From contig OX235270.1 of assembly GCA_944472135.2 (NCBI GenBank), positions 49,786,352-49,850,351 of the forward strand: a stretch of 64,000 bases of DNA, in the 5' to 3' direction. Position 1 is the first letter of the stretch. The number at the start of each line of letters is the position of its first letter. The stretch is from Trichobilharzia regenti. Taxonomy: Eukaryota; Platyhelminthes; Trematoda; Strigeidida; Schistosomatidae. The translations under genes and the position numbers were made by a program. Below are positions 21,170 through 31,489 of this stretch, piece after piece. The notes beneath the pieces were generated by a model. That model worked only from the letters and a program-made list of their open reading frames with translations, searched no databases and was not told the DNA's origin.

Positions 21170-21895
21170 GGAGCGCCAAACTGAATTGACAATTCGCTAC
21201 ACAAACGCCCGAGGTCTGGGTAATATGATAAACACGGGAAGTACTTATCATCACAGAGACGTGGCTCACCCGATGTCACTGATAACGAAGTTACCCTGGC
21301 AAACTTCAAGGTGCATAGGGTGCACCAACTAAATCGCGAAGGAGGTGGCGTAGTCATCTATCTCAAGAAACTCTTGACCGTGCGTAGCATCGAAGCACTC
21401 GCTCACAAAAGTGGACCGTGAGGACTTTCACGCTGCAGACTTAAATGCGTGGGCCAAGATGTTGACCTCACTGCTGTATACAGCAGTCCTGACTGCAGTG
21501 CAGATGACTTCCTAATAGAGAAGCTAGCTTCCTGAACACCGAAATATCTAAGTCTCGTAGTCGACGACTTCAACGCCTCACAACCCCACCTTCAGCCAAC
21601 TCCTTTGATCATAAACTGCTGGAATCTATCGCTTCGCTAGCCCTAGTCCAACATGTCATGGGCCCACGCGCTATGACTCACAACGCTCCCCTTCAACTCT
21701 TGACCAAGTGTTCTCCCATGGTGAGGATGTGTACCTCATACAGAATCCTCCTTCTTTAGGAAGTGATCACACTGTGATCACTTTCAAGTTCACAGCAGCA
21801 GCATCGTCGGCCGAAACCCCATCTCGACCAAACGTTTGGAAAGCTGATATAAGTCCGATCGTTTCAGCGGTCAATTCAGTGAACTGGTACAACAA
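21170..21895 (+). mobile_element. CR1-clade (SR1/Perere type) endonuclease fragment
   Basis: Plus-strand pieces in shifting frames follow the order of an APE-like endonuclease: YTNARGLGN, an ITETWLT-like block, LANFKVHRVHQLNREGGGVV and IYLKK, VDDFNASQPHLQ, then TLDQVFSHGEDVYLIQ and LGSDHTVITFKF. The last carries the conserved S-D-H. Frameshifts and stops show it is dead. It ends without an RT domain. Distinct from the RTE endonuclease at 31.5 kb. Confidence 0.75.
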
Positions 21896-22663
21896 ACGAA
21901 AGTGTATTCCAATAAGGGCTTATGTTTCTATCTCTCAAGATAGTATTCTCAAATGCTGTAGTGTGACGAATTTAATATTCCACGCTGGACATCTGTTTTT
22001 GGTGATGGTGGCCATGAAAGTTATTAATAAGTTTTATTATATCTATTTTCCGCAAAAGACTCATTTCATCAGTTGAATATAAACTAGTGTCATCATCTAT
22101 TCTATAGCTCATAACAGATACTATAACTGGGTAAAAATTACCCATAAGAGACCATATTACTTACAAAAGCTATTACCGAAGTGGTATGGTATTATAACAT
22201 AGTATTCCTTCTTATGATTAAAATAATTCTTGGAGAGACATCAATTAATCCGGGTAAGTTGATTATGCACCAGTGATCAAATAGCGCATTGATAACTTGT
22301 TCGCTCTTACGCATAATTTTAAGGTTACACATCTGTTATCTCTGAGACAGTTAGGTTTAGTAGCTTTTATGTTTCTGTTGTAAAACAACACATAGTTTGG
22401 AAGCTGATTAGCATCTTCTATGTATTCACACACCCTGGCCCCTTTTTTAGGTTGTGAGCTCATTGTTAAGAAAAAAACAACTTGGATGATGAAAACGCGA
22501 TTTGCTGCAGCACAAAAGTGAGAATTGTCTATTGATTCTATGATTCTGCGTTAAGTGTATGTTGACAACTGTAGAAAGCATAATTAACCTGCTAACCAGC
22601 CATTCTCATCAGCTAAATGGCAACTTAATGCATTTATTCCCCTTGATGAATTTGAATAAAGCA
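21896..22663. other. Intergenic DNA
   Basis: No supported gene. A short 'ctcatcag' near 22603 resembles half of a hammerhead core but lacks the rest. Confidence 0.35.
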
Positions 22664-23640
22664 AGAATAACAGTGTTTTGTGCAGAATAATATGGTACCA
22701 TCATTTATTTCGTTGGCTTCTCATCAGCTGCTGATTACAGCCTAAATAAATTATGAGGTTTAAGTACAGAAAACGTTTTAACATACTTGAAAATTTTACA
22801 TGTTGTCAGTTGACAGAATGTTCCACAATTAGTAAACAGTGCTCAGAAAATTGCACTCATATAGGTTTTGCACAGGCAGTTCAAGTTAAACCAAAATAAT
22901 TGTATGCATATAATGGTAAAGGAGTTACAAAATGAAGATGAGATGTGTGTTAGATGAGTAGTGACTGATAAGTTAGGTAACAATGTACTGAGTTGAACTC
23001 AAATCATAGAAACAAGAGACAAGCAAAATTACAGATTATAAAAGGAGGGTGAGGTTAAAGGCAAAGATTACGTAATCAGATGAGAGAAAAAAGACATACA
23101 GTTACCAAGGCAAGGAAAGACTAATAATTGCCTCTTTCTGAACACATAAATCTGGTTTCAAGCGTTTGATAGAAATTGTTTCGGCAAACTTGAGGAGAAT
23201 GGAGCTCCTTTGTCTATTGATAATTTTGAAGGATTTCTCGATTTCCACCTCATGACCCGTGTCGAGGAGATGTCTGGTAATAGCGTTACTATAAGAATTT
23301 GTTCCCTTGAGACGTAGGCTTTTCGGCACATGTTCAGAAAATCGGAGGTGTGCCCTTCTTTCTGTTCTCCCAATGTAACTGCTCCCACAGATACACGTAA
23401 ATTTGTTTACACAGTTGGAGTTAACATGAGAAGGGTATTTATCGACTTTTGACTGTACCAAAGAGCATGTTGTTCAATGGACGGGAATAGACTTAGCTGC
23501 AGGATAGGCTCTGGCTAGTTACGTTCTCAGTATTCTGTTGACCATTTCTGCAATGTCTTCACCTTTAAAATCTAGTTGAATGAAGACAGGCAAAAATCAC
23601 CTTCCCACGGAATCTTTCAAGTCACTTAATCGCTTGGTGA
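22664..23640 (-). mobile_element. Penelope-like element, endonuclease and 3' end (left partner)
   Basis: The minus strand reads, from 23640 down, FKGEDIAEMVNRILRT, then VQSKVDKYPSHVNSN, then FTCICGSSYIGRTERRAHLR (GIY-YIG endonuclease core) and the C-terminal signature IKRLKPDLCVQKEA with a stop. A non-coding 3' region of about 450 bp follows, containing the hammerhead-like motif at 22682-22731. The first 777 bp from the 3' end are repeated in inverted orientation at 23641-24407. Confidence 0.9.
22682..22731 (-). ncRNA. Hammerhead-like motif at the PLE 3' end (left copy)
   Basis: Mirror image of the motif at 24332-24381, with identical sequence. Confidence 0.5.
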
Positions 23641-24407
23641 CAACTCCAACTGTGTATACAAATTTACGTGTATCTGTGGGAGCAGTTACATTGGGAGAAC
23701 AGAAAGAAGGGCACACCTCCGATTTTCTGAACATGTGCCGAAAAGCCTACGTCTCAAGGGAACAAATTCTTATAGTAACGCTATTACCAGACATCTCCTC
23801 GACACGGGTCATGAGGTGGAAATCGAGAAATCCTTCAAAATTATCAATAGACAAAGGAGCTCCATTCTCCTCAAGTTTGCCGAAACAATTTCTATCAAAC
23901 GCTTGAAACCAGATTTATGTGTTCAGAAAGAGGCAATTATTAGTCTTTCCTTGCCTTGGTAACTGTATGTCTTTTTTCTCTCATCTGATTACGTAATCTT
24001 TGCCTTTAACCTCACCCTCCTTTTATAATCTGTAATTTTGCTTGTCTCTTGTTTCTATGATTTGAGTTCAACTCAGTACATTGTTACCTAACTTATCAGT
24101 CACTACTCATCTAACACACATCTCATCTTCATTTTGTAACTCCTTTACCATTATATGCATACAATTATTTTGTTTAACTTGAACTGCCTGTGCAAAACCT
24201 ATATGAGTGCAATTTTCTGAGCACTGTTTACTAATTGTGGAACATTCTGTCAACTGACAACATGTAAAATTTTCAAGTATGTTAAAACGTTTTCTGTACT
24301 TAAACCTCATAATTTATTTAGGCTGTAATCAGCAGCTGATGAGAAGCCAACGAAATAAATGATGGTACCATATTATTCTGCACAAAACACTGTTGTTCTT
24401 GCTCTGT
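23641..24407 (+). mobile_element. Penelope-like element, endonuclease C-terminus and 3' end (right partner)
   Basis: Starts abruptly at 'tgacaactccaactgtgt', directly after the 5' side of the left partner, and reads GAVTLGEQKEGHTSDF in one frame and HLLDTGHEVEIEKSFKIIN in the next. It ends near 'ctgttgttcttgctctgttt'. It is an almost perfect inverted copy of 22664-23440. Head-to-head and tandem partial copies are typical of Penelope-like elements. Confidence 0.9.
24332..24381 (+). ncRNA. Hammerhead-like motif at the PLE 3' end (right copy)
   Basis: GCAG (stem I), CTGATGA core, GAAGCCAAC (only one G-C pair can close stem II), GAAA, an imperfect stem III (TAA...TTA around the palindrome TGGTACCA), cleavage position ATT, and CTGC, which pairs with GCAG. 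All core positions are present, but stem II is almost absent. Hammerheads are known from Penelope-like elements. Derived copies are at 47677-47725 and 54842-54890. Confidence 0.5.
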
Positions 24408-25451
24408 TTAAATCGCAGCTACAGGATTCTGAGTGCGTTTTATATATATCTTTATATATTTTCTCACATGGTTTTTTCTATACAGCTGGATTTGATAGTT
24501 AGTGCAAAATATTTTCTCTAATGACCATCGGTTGGTTTTTTCAGCTAATGTTCTTTATTGACTTGTGGGTTAACTAGTACTCCTAACCTTCTGTTTTCAA
24601 TTTTATCAAGGTAAAATACTAGATATGTGGAGAACTTAGGATATATCAATAGAGATCAGAATATTTTAATTGGAAATTTTATTTTATTTAGCTCTGCAGT
24701 TATATAATCTCCTCTTCTTATTTTCTGTGTAATTCTCAACGTTTTTTATTAACACAAATGAAGTTTGGCTTGTCACATAAATGATAATCGATAACACGAA
24801 TAAATAGAGGTGAAAAAAGTTTTGTGTTATAAAGTTGTAAGCAAAAATCTGGACTTAACTCAGTTTATTTGTCTGCCTTATTTCAAATAGGTGTTTAAGT
24901 AACTAAATTTGTCTTTCATCAAAATGACTCATAAGAATCCTTTTATTCTTAACCAGTCATAATTAATCTTGAGGTTTCACAAGTCAAACAAATAACAAAA
25001 AAAATAAAGTGAAATAACTATTTGAAAAGTAGATAAGTTTCCTTGAATAATTACTGACTTCGGGTAGATTTGCAATAAAGTATTCGTTCGAGAGTATGAA
25101 AATCACCACTTTGTACATAACGTCTACTAACTTTGTGGGGTATAGAAACAAAAGGTGCTATAAGTTTCATTTGTAACTGTAACTGGTTTTTTAAGGTGAA
25201 ATGTACAGGCAGGTAAAGTTTTCTAGAAGAGAAGGCGCTTTTAACACAGAGATTCACGATATGACGTGGATCGAACAGGTCTTCGAAAATATAATGGATA
25301 AATGCGTGTTTCAAATGTCACTGTAGAAACTAATATGGAATTATGGATTTGCAGTACATTGGTAAGTGTGTATGTTGAATACGAAATATTTTCGCCATAC
25401 TTGTCGATGTATAGACTTATGATATAAACCACAAACTAAATAAATGTCCAT
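24408..25451. other. Intergenic DNA
   Basis: AT-rich. A minus-strand stretch at 25051-25320 translates plausibly (for example TRIYPLYFRRPVRSTSYRES) but has no convincing splice context, so it is not called as a gene. Confidence 0.35.
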
Positions 25452-25640
25452 TCAGTAGTGTGCGTCTGTGGCACAGTGGTTAGGACCCTCGCCTACCATG
25501 CACATAGTCTGAGGTTCGAGCCCACGCCGAAGCACACCTGATATCTATGGTCGGCCTGGAAAATTTGGGCTACCGATATCCATGCTGAAAATTCCATACT
25601 TGTACCAAAAATACAGTGTGGAATCAAGCTGTAATCAAAA
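25452..25640 (+). mobile_element. tRNA-derived SINE, same family as 15652-15828
   Basis: Box A tggcacagtggt, box B ggttcgagccc, body 'aaatttgggctaccgatatc', tail 'tggaatcaagctgtaatc' followed by an A-rich end. The best preserved copy of the three. Confidence 0.85.
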
Positions 25641-26947
25641 AAAAATAAAATACATTTTGATCATAATCTCCCTATTCAGTTACAGTATAGCATAAAATAT
25701 TGATGGGAAAAATTGTCACTATTTTTGTGATGTGGTAGTCAGGCAGGTTCGTAAAACTTATATTTATTATCTCTCTATATACCGGTTATTCGTTTCAGAA
25801 TTCCTACCTTGATTTCATGCATTCCCTAGGCATAGTTTTCTCAATGAAGTACACACTCCATTCCTTCAGTCTGAATGGTTTTTCACACATAAATTCATCA
25901 AGAATTTAAGCTGATTTGTCAATTGAATGCATCTGCACCACGATTTTTTGCGTTCCTACTAATATTATTTGCTAAAGACATTAAACATTAGTGACTAGAT
26001 TGAGAAACGACTGAACTAGTTTGCTAGCTGCTGAATACCCTACATCAGGGAATTTACCACCGTAATTCGATCGTTTTTTTCATTCCTTTGAGTTCCAAAT
26101 GGAACATGGAGCTTAACGCTTTTAGCCCGAAGTTCCAGTAACACTTGACTTTTTTTCGTGAACGGGTTATCATCCCCACAACTGATCTTTCCTCTTTTCG
26201 GTGTTCACCACCTACTAGTCAGGCAGAAATCGAGCATAGACCACAGGTGAGCGGTGTCACCACTAAACAGCGTGAGAAATAATACAGAATGAAACAATCC
26301 TGTTGTTGGCTTCCAATATATTCTAACACTGAACTGACTCATGTAGCTGTTCAGAAATCATATATTTATATATGACACCAAAAACACACTGAACATATAA
26401 TGCAGTATATACCACTCATTTTATTCGATGATATAAACACTGGGTAATTTCATTACAATAGCGTTACATTTTTCGGACAAATTTCGTCTTTGGTAAGTTA
26501 CGCTTTTCAGTATTAAAAAGAGATCTTTTCGGAATAAAACTCGAATTTTAGCCTTTATTTCCCAGTATTTGTCAATATTTTTATGAAAGAATTAAATATT
26601 CTTAGTAGTAGGGGACTGTGTACTAATGTCTGTTGTGTGTAGCAATTTCAGAATAACCTGAATATATTAGGAGCTGAGAGAATTCGGCCAGACATCTACT
26701 GGTAAGCATTCATAGGTGGTCTAATAATATTTAATTGAATTTTAGATTTTCCCGCCGATTGACTGAACCTAAGTTCTCGGTATAATAATACTTTGAATTA
26801 TTCTTGAGTCAAAAATTGTTGTCTCTTAGTTTACATATAAGTCATCCATATCATGTTTTAATATAAATAAAAATTTATTAACAGTAAGAATAACATCATA
26901 CACAGAATAATAAACACATTTTGTACTTTCTGACATTACTTCGCTAG
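25641..26947. other. Intergenic or intronic DNA
   Basis: AT-rich. A short run near 26090 (ttccaaatggaacatggagc) resembles the very end of an RTE element but is too short to annotate. Nothing else is recognised. Confidence 0.35.
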
Positions 26948-27067
26948 AAGTTTGTGTACGTAATACGGTTTCATGTGGCCAGGCATAATTCTAATAAAAT
27001 AGCTGTCCATTTCAAACTAATCGATGAAACAACTGGTGAGTTGATAACAGCATTTTCAAGATCACAA
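26948..27067 (+). CDS. Isolated putative internal exon
   Basis: An acceptor (ttacttcgctag) and a canonical donor (tcacaa|gtgagt) bound exactly 40 codons: KFVYVIRFHVARHNSNKIAV and then HFKLIDETTGELITAF plus SRSQ. The internal HFKLIDETTGEL looks like a beta-sandwich strand pair, but no family is recognised. No partner exons were found, so the gene it belongs to is unknown. Its phases (0/0) do not join directly to the exon ending at 17037. Confidence 0.3.
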
Positions 27068-27609
27068 GTGAGTCTGAGCATATATGTTGTGGTTAAATGA
27101 CATTTCGCATAGGGACAGAACACTTTACAGACCTGCAGATTTTTATCCCATCTTTGGTCTTCTACTGTATTGACTCGTGTGTTTGCGTTGTATGTCATCC
27201 ATACGCATCTGTCTATCCAACCTATTGATCTGTCAATTTACCCTGTTACTCAAACATAATTGTTTATGTTTGCCAAAGGAGGTAAAAACTCCCTATTTTC
27301 CTCTTCCACAATAAGAGGGGTAGACAGAAGAAGAAAATAGTCTATGGTGTCTAGTTACACAATGTTGAGATGAAAGTCAGTCATACCTAAATCAATAAAC
27401 TGACTTGATTCACTGTATTACCAGAAAACGTTTTGCATGAATATATCTATTTTTCACTCAGGTGCTGGATCTTTAGAGATTTTACTGATTTCAAGGTAAA
27501 TTTTGTAGCTAGACGACAGCATTCAGAGAAACACTAAAAACCTAAAATAACTGCAGAGATAGAATTGGCTTGCTGACTAAAGTTAAAACTCACAGGTCAT
27601 TGAATTTGG
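27068..27609. other. Intergenic or intronic DNA
   Basis: Nothing recognised. Confidence 0.35.
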
Positions 27610-27790
27610 ATCTGCTTCCTGAATAGTAGTTGTGCTTGGCACGTAACTTGGGGGTTCCGGGTTCGATCCCTGTTACTGTCAAAGATATGTATAGCTGGAT
27701 AATCCCAGACCAGAACAAAGCAGCTGTCCAGTTTTTTCTGTGATTCTTAAGTTGATGTCAGTTAGTGATAAAATCCACAATGGAAATTAC
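27610..27790 (+). mobile_element. Divergent Sm-alpha-like SINE
   Basis: Box B ggttcgatccc is intact at 27660. The following 'gcagctgtccag' and 'ttgatgtcagttagtgat' match the Sm-alpha-like copies at 10.3 and 58.2 kb. The hammerhead core is destroyed (CTGGATAA; CAAA in place of GAAA). Confidence 0.65.
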
Positions 27791-29151
27791 TTTGAATCGA
27801 AAGAAGCTTAGTTGTAACGGGATTTAGGATTACTGTTTTCATAATTAGAGAAATATTCTTCCCTGAAGTAGTGGTTGTTGCTTATTGCAGCGTTGACTGG
27901 GGGGGTCCTTATTCAGATTTGTTTCTAAAATTCTGTCCTATCTGATGGTGCTCGCTTTCACCTACTGTGGTTGAATTCTATCTTAACACTAAGTCATACA
28001 TATTGCGCTGGACCACAATAAATAATTTATTCTTGAAAACAGAAAATAACTGTTATAAAAATGAAAATGAAAGCTGAGTATCAGGCTGGTAAAAACAAAA
28101 CAGGTGTTATTCCAAATTCGAAGCATAAAGCTCTTAACCCTATGTTCTACTAAGAACCCGAAGAGATGATGCGTAAGAAGAGGATGGTTTCCAGATTGGT
28201 TTCATCTACTGCATGTACAGTATCTTTAGGTAAGTAACCTACAGTATATCATTAGACAGAATATTGTTCAATCTGAAAGAAGATTCAATTCCAAAATCTC
28301 CCTAGCTGTATATTGAAAACCATTAGAAAATCACGTGATTATACATTGTTCTCCAGAAGTGTAATTAATTAGTGAAACAACGAAGTGAAACTGAATCAAT
28401 CTGACGCATTGTTCTCTCTGGAAAATTAGCTGTTAGCCCAATGATTTAAGTAGTCCTCTGAGCAACTGGGACTTAATGAGCTGATTCTAGATCTTATTAT
28501 ACTGTCTAACAGCTGTTTTATTCCAAAGGATATTTATATAAATTTTTATGTCTTTTACTAAACTGGTCGCTCCTCACCATTTCTTCACAAACGTAGCCAA
28601 GTATTCAATACTAGTAAGAACCAAAACTTGGAATTCATTTTTGTAACTATATTTCACGTAAGATGGATCGGATCCACGCAAAATATTGATAAGTTATTTT
28701 TTTCTTCCTTATATGCATGGGAAATCATTCGCTGTGTATATTCTGCAGAACGGAAAGTAGAAAATAAAAAGGTTAAAAAAGAAGTCTCAGATATCATTCA
28801 TATTATACTGCACTGCATATACAGAAAAAAAAGACTGTCTCTCACAGTGTTCACCTATGTCGAAACTGGGTATTTTATAAGGAAAAAATATCTATAATCT
28901 ATTAAGGCAACTAAAAGAAAAAGCCACATTAGTATTTGTATTATTAGTAGACAATGTAGTCAAGATTGATTTAAGATGACTCTTAATTCTCGGATGCTTA
29001 TTTTATGTAAGTTCGTATAATAATATGAGGTTCAATGTACTTAGCCTATGACCAGTTTACTTTTTCTGTTTTGATGGAATGCCTAATACTTTTGCCCTTT
29101 AATTTGTGCCATTACAACAAAGATAGGAATCAAAACTTTATTCACTTTTGA

Positions 29152-29154
<3 letters not shown>
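27791..29154. other. Intergenic DNA
   Basis: AT-rich. A frame at 28628-28897 is not protein-like enough to call. Nothing else recognised. Confidence 0.35.

Positions 29155-29195
<41 letters not shown>
29155..29195. repeat. (TA)n microsatellite
   Basis: About 20 TA units without interruption. Confidence 0.95.
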
Positions 29196-29199
<4 letters not shown>

Positions 29200-29239
29200 T
29201 ATACATAAGGCGTATGGATTTTGGAAAGGGGTACATAAT

Positions 29240-29830
29240 TATAAGATTCGTAGACGAATATAAAATGTTACACAACATGGTGTGAAATTTGATAAGATAG
29301 AATTCAATATTGTAAAAACAAAATATATAAAAATTAATTTTGGGCTTAAAATGACAAGTGGGTCAAGTGGAAAAGATTCAGAGTGAGAATAGTAATAATA
29401 ATGATAATAATAACAATAATGATAATCGTAGTGATAAGCGAAAAGCACATAGAATAACCAAACGAACAAAATAAATAAATAAATGCCTATCCCCCTACGG
29501 CCAAGGCAGAAGTAGGGATTGTACATACTTCTTTTGTACACAAAGATCTGGCTTAAAGTCATGAACTGCCAAGGCCTCAGCTGTCTTCAGAAGTCTGTAA
29601 CGAAGGAAACGCGGGGAGTTAGCATGGATTCTATATATGATCTTGAAATAATGGTCAGGGTTGACCGAGTGACAGAAGTCAATCAGATGTTCCAGAAAAG
29701 AGCTTCGCACCATATATATACAATTGTACAGCTTGATAATAAATTCGTTGAAAAGAGTCTCTTCAGGTGGACATGTGAGAGCCAATACGCAGATAGTAAA
29801 AGATTTCGGTGTTTACTTGCCTAAACCGTT
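29240..29830 (-). mobile_element. PLE 3' fragment D
   Basis: The minus strand reads HYFKIIYRIHANSPRFLRYR and then AEALAVHDFKPDLCVQKK, the C-terminal part of a PLE endonuclease, then a stop and an AAT-rich tail (29390-29440) like the tails of elements B and C. It is 5'-truncated at about 29830. Confidence 0.8.
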
Positions 29831-30517
29831 GATACACGAAAACATAAAAAACGTCTCAGTAATTAAAATTTTTCCGGACTCTTTCAAATAACTTACCGCA
29901 GGCAGAAGACAGATAGGTGAAAATATCCTTGTAATCACATAGGCCTACGCATTTAAACCTTTAACCAGGCTCCACTGTCCTAAGAAAGAGATTTGAATCC
30001 ACCATGGTAGTATTTCACTGTCTCTAGGTTAAAACTACGTATTATCAATATTAACATTGTTACAAGTATTAATCTATTTGCCTTTGTCTTACTCTGACGT
30101 CCTTTCTTAACTCGTTTTATTTTGTCATGTAGTGGATTCTACAGAAATTTGATCACCTAATTAAAATCCTTCTTTATTAAAACTTGTTTCTTCGTTTATG
30201 TATATTGATTCCGTTTTTTTACTTACCTTCAACGACCCAGTCGTTTAGCACAAAAGTGGAATTCATAGAGCGAATTCACCAATACATTACTAATAAGTCA
30301 TAGCAAACTGGCCCATATATTAGGTGAAAAAGAGGATCAATCTCAGTATATGTGGACACGATCGTAAGGAAATCTGTGTAGAATCACAGTAAAGGTCAAT
30401 ACAAAAGAGTAATTTTTCCAGGATAGGGAATCCCCGTTGAAGTTAGCACCGAAGTTGTTGTCCATACGAATCATGAACTCCTCGTAATTAAACTATCCAT
30501 CTCAAAGATCACAACAA

Positions 30518-30561
<44 letters not shown>

Positions 30562-30905
30562 TTTCGAACAGTTACATGTCACTAGTCATATCTACAGAAC
30601 TTAAAAAATATAACAGTTTACTTGGTTCTCAGAAAATGTTTGGCCACAACTATGAAATAAAGGTAACTAAGTTACGTAAAGATACACTGAACTTCCAAAA
30701 TTTACTATATTACAAAGCAATTTTGAAGGCATTCGGTCTTTAGACGTCTCATCAATGTGTAACGTGATGGCGAGCTACCTAGAATGGTGTCCATAATGCA
30801 AAACCTGACTGAGAGAATTTAGTCTGCACCAAAGAAATCACTAGACACGTCACTTTAGTGACTAGTGTCCAATCAAAATATGCTCTACAGTTCTACAGGA
30901 GGTCA
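29831..30905. other. Intergenic DNA with (TA)n at 30520-30558
   Basis: No gene recognised. A second (TA)n tract of about 19 units lies at 30520-30558. Confidence 0.5.
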
Positions 30906-31065
30906 ATCGCGAGCCCGAATAGCTCAGCGGTAACGTCTCTAACTGCAGCCTGGGTGACGCGGGTTCAAATTTCAGAAAGGACATGAGTTTCTTCAAGGTT
31001 ATAGATACGCCTCTCAGATGAGTGCCAACTAGCACGATACCTAGGTCCAAGGCTTCCTGCCGATT
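30906..31065 (+). mobile_element. tRNA-derived SINE, third type
   Basis: Contains a perfect tRNA box A (tagctcagcgg) and a recognisable box B (ggttcaaatttc) spaced as in a tRNA, followed by a non-tRNA body ('atgagtttcttcaaggttat'). The cloverleaf is not intact, so it is a SINE head rather than a working tRNA gene. It is the only copy of this type seen here. Confidence 0.6.
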
Positions 31066-31489
31066 ACCTACAACTATCTAATATAATCAAGGATAACATT
31101 TTATAGACACTAGCTACAGTAACAAATAACCACAGTTTTTAGATTTCAACATGACATCATTTGTATAAAAGAAGGTATGCCCTGTAGTTGCAATGAACTG
31201 AAGAAATTAAATAAAGTAGCCAGAGAATGAATAACTATGAAAATAGTACAGAAGGTTAGTAAGCGAAAACTAATGCCTGAATGACTATAATTCAATTTTG
31301 AATAGTGTCATATAACCTCATATAACAACGACTTCATATGATAAAAATCAGACAGCGAAACAGTCTTATGTGTAACTAGTCCAGCTATCCTTCTAAAGCA
31401 AAACAATAATACCAAAAAATTACATTACGCTGCAATCACATGAAAAGAATAAAGAAGGCTGGTGAAGGCATTGTGCAGACTAGTCAAAC
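31066..31489. other. Intergenic DNA
   Basis: Nothing recognised up to the start of the RTE endonuclease. Confidence 0.35.

Noticed and set aside
21004..21357. 117-residue minus-strand frame
   Set aside because: Opposite the CR1 endonuclease, whose motifs are on the plus strand.
22595..22615. Extra hammerhead half-core (revcomp CTGATGAG) outside the PLE repeat
   Set aside because: No GAAA or closing stem in the expected positions.
25051..25432. Minus-strand exon(s) with RIYPLYFRRPVRSTS and similar
   Set aside because: Two overlapping frames compete and no clear donor is present; could be chance.
26085..26125. RTE 3' end remnant
   Set aside because: Only about 20 bases resemble the RTE terminus (ttccaaatggaacatggagc); too short.
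28628..28897. 89-residue plus-strand frame
   Set aside because: Low-complexity AT-driven translation (many I, F, K) and no splice context.
30906..30980. A functional tRNA gene
   Set aside because: Box A is perfect, but arms do not pair properly and box B is degraded.
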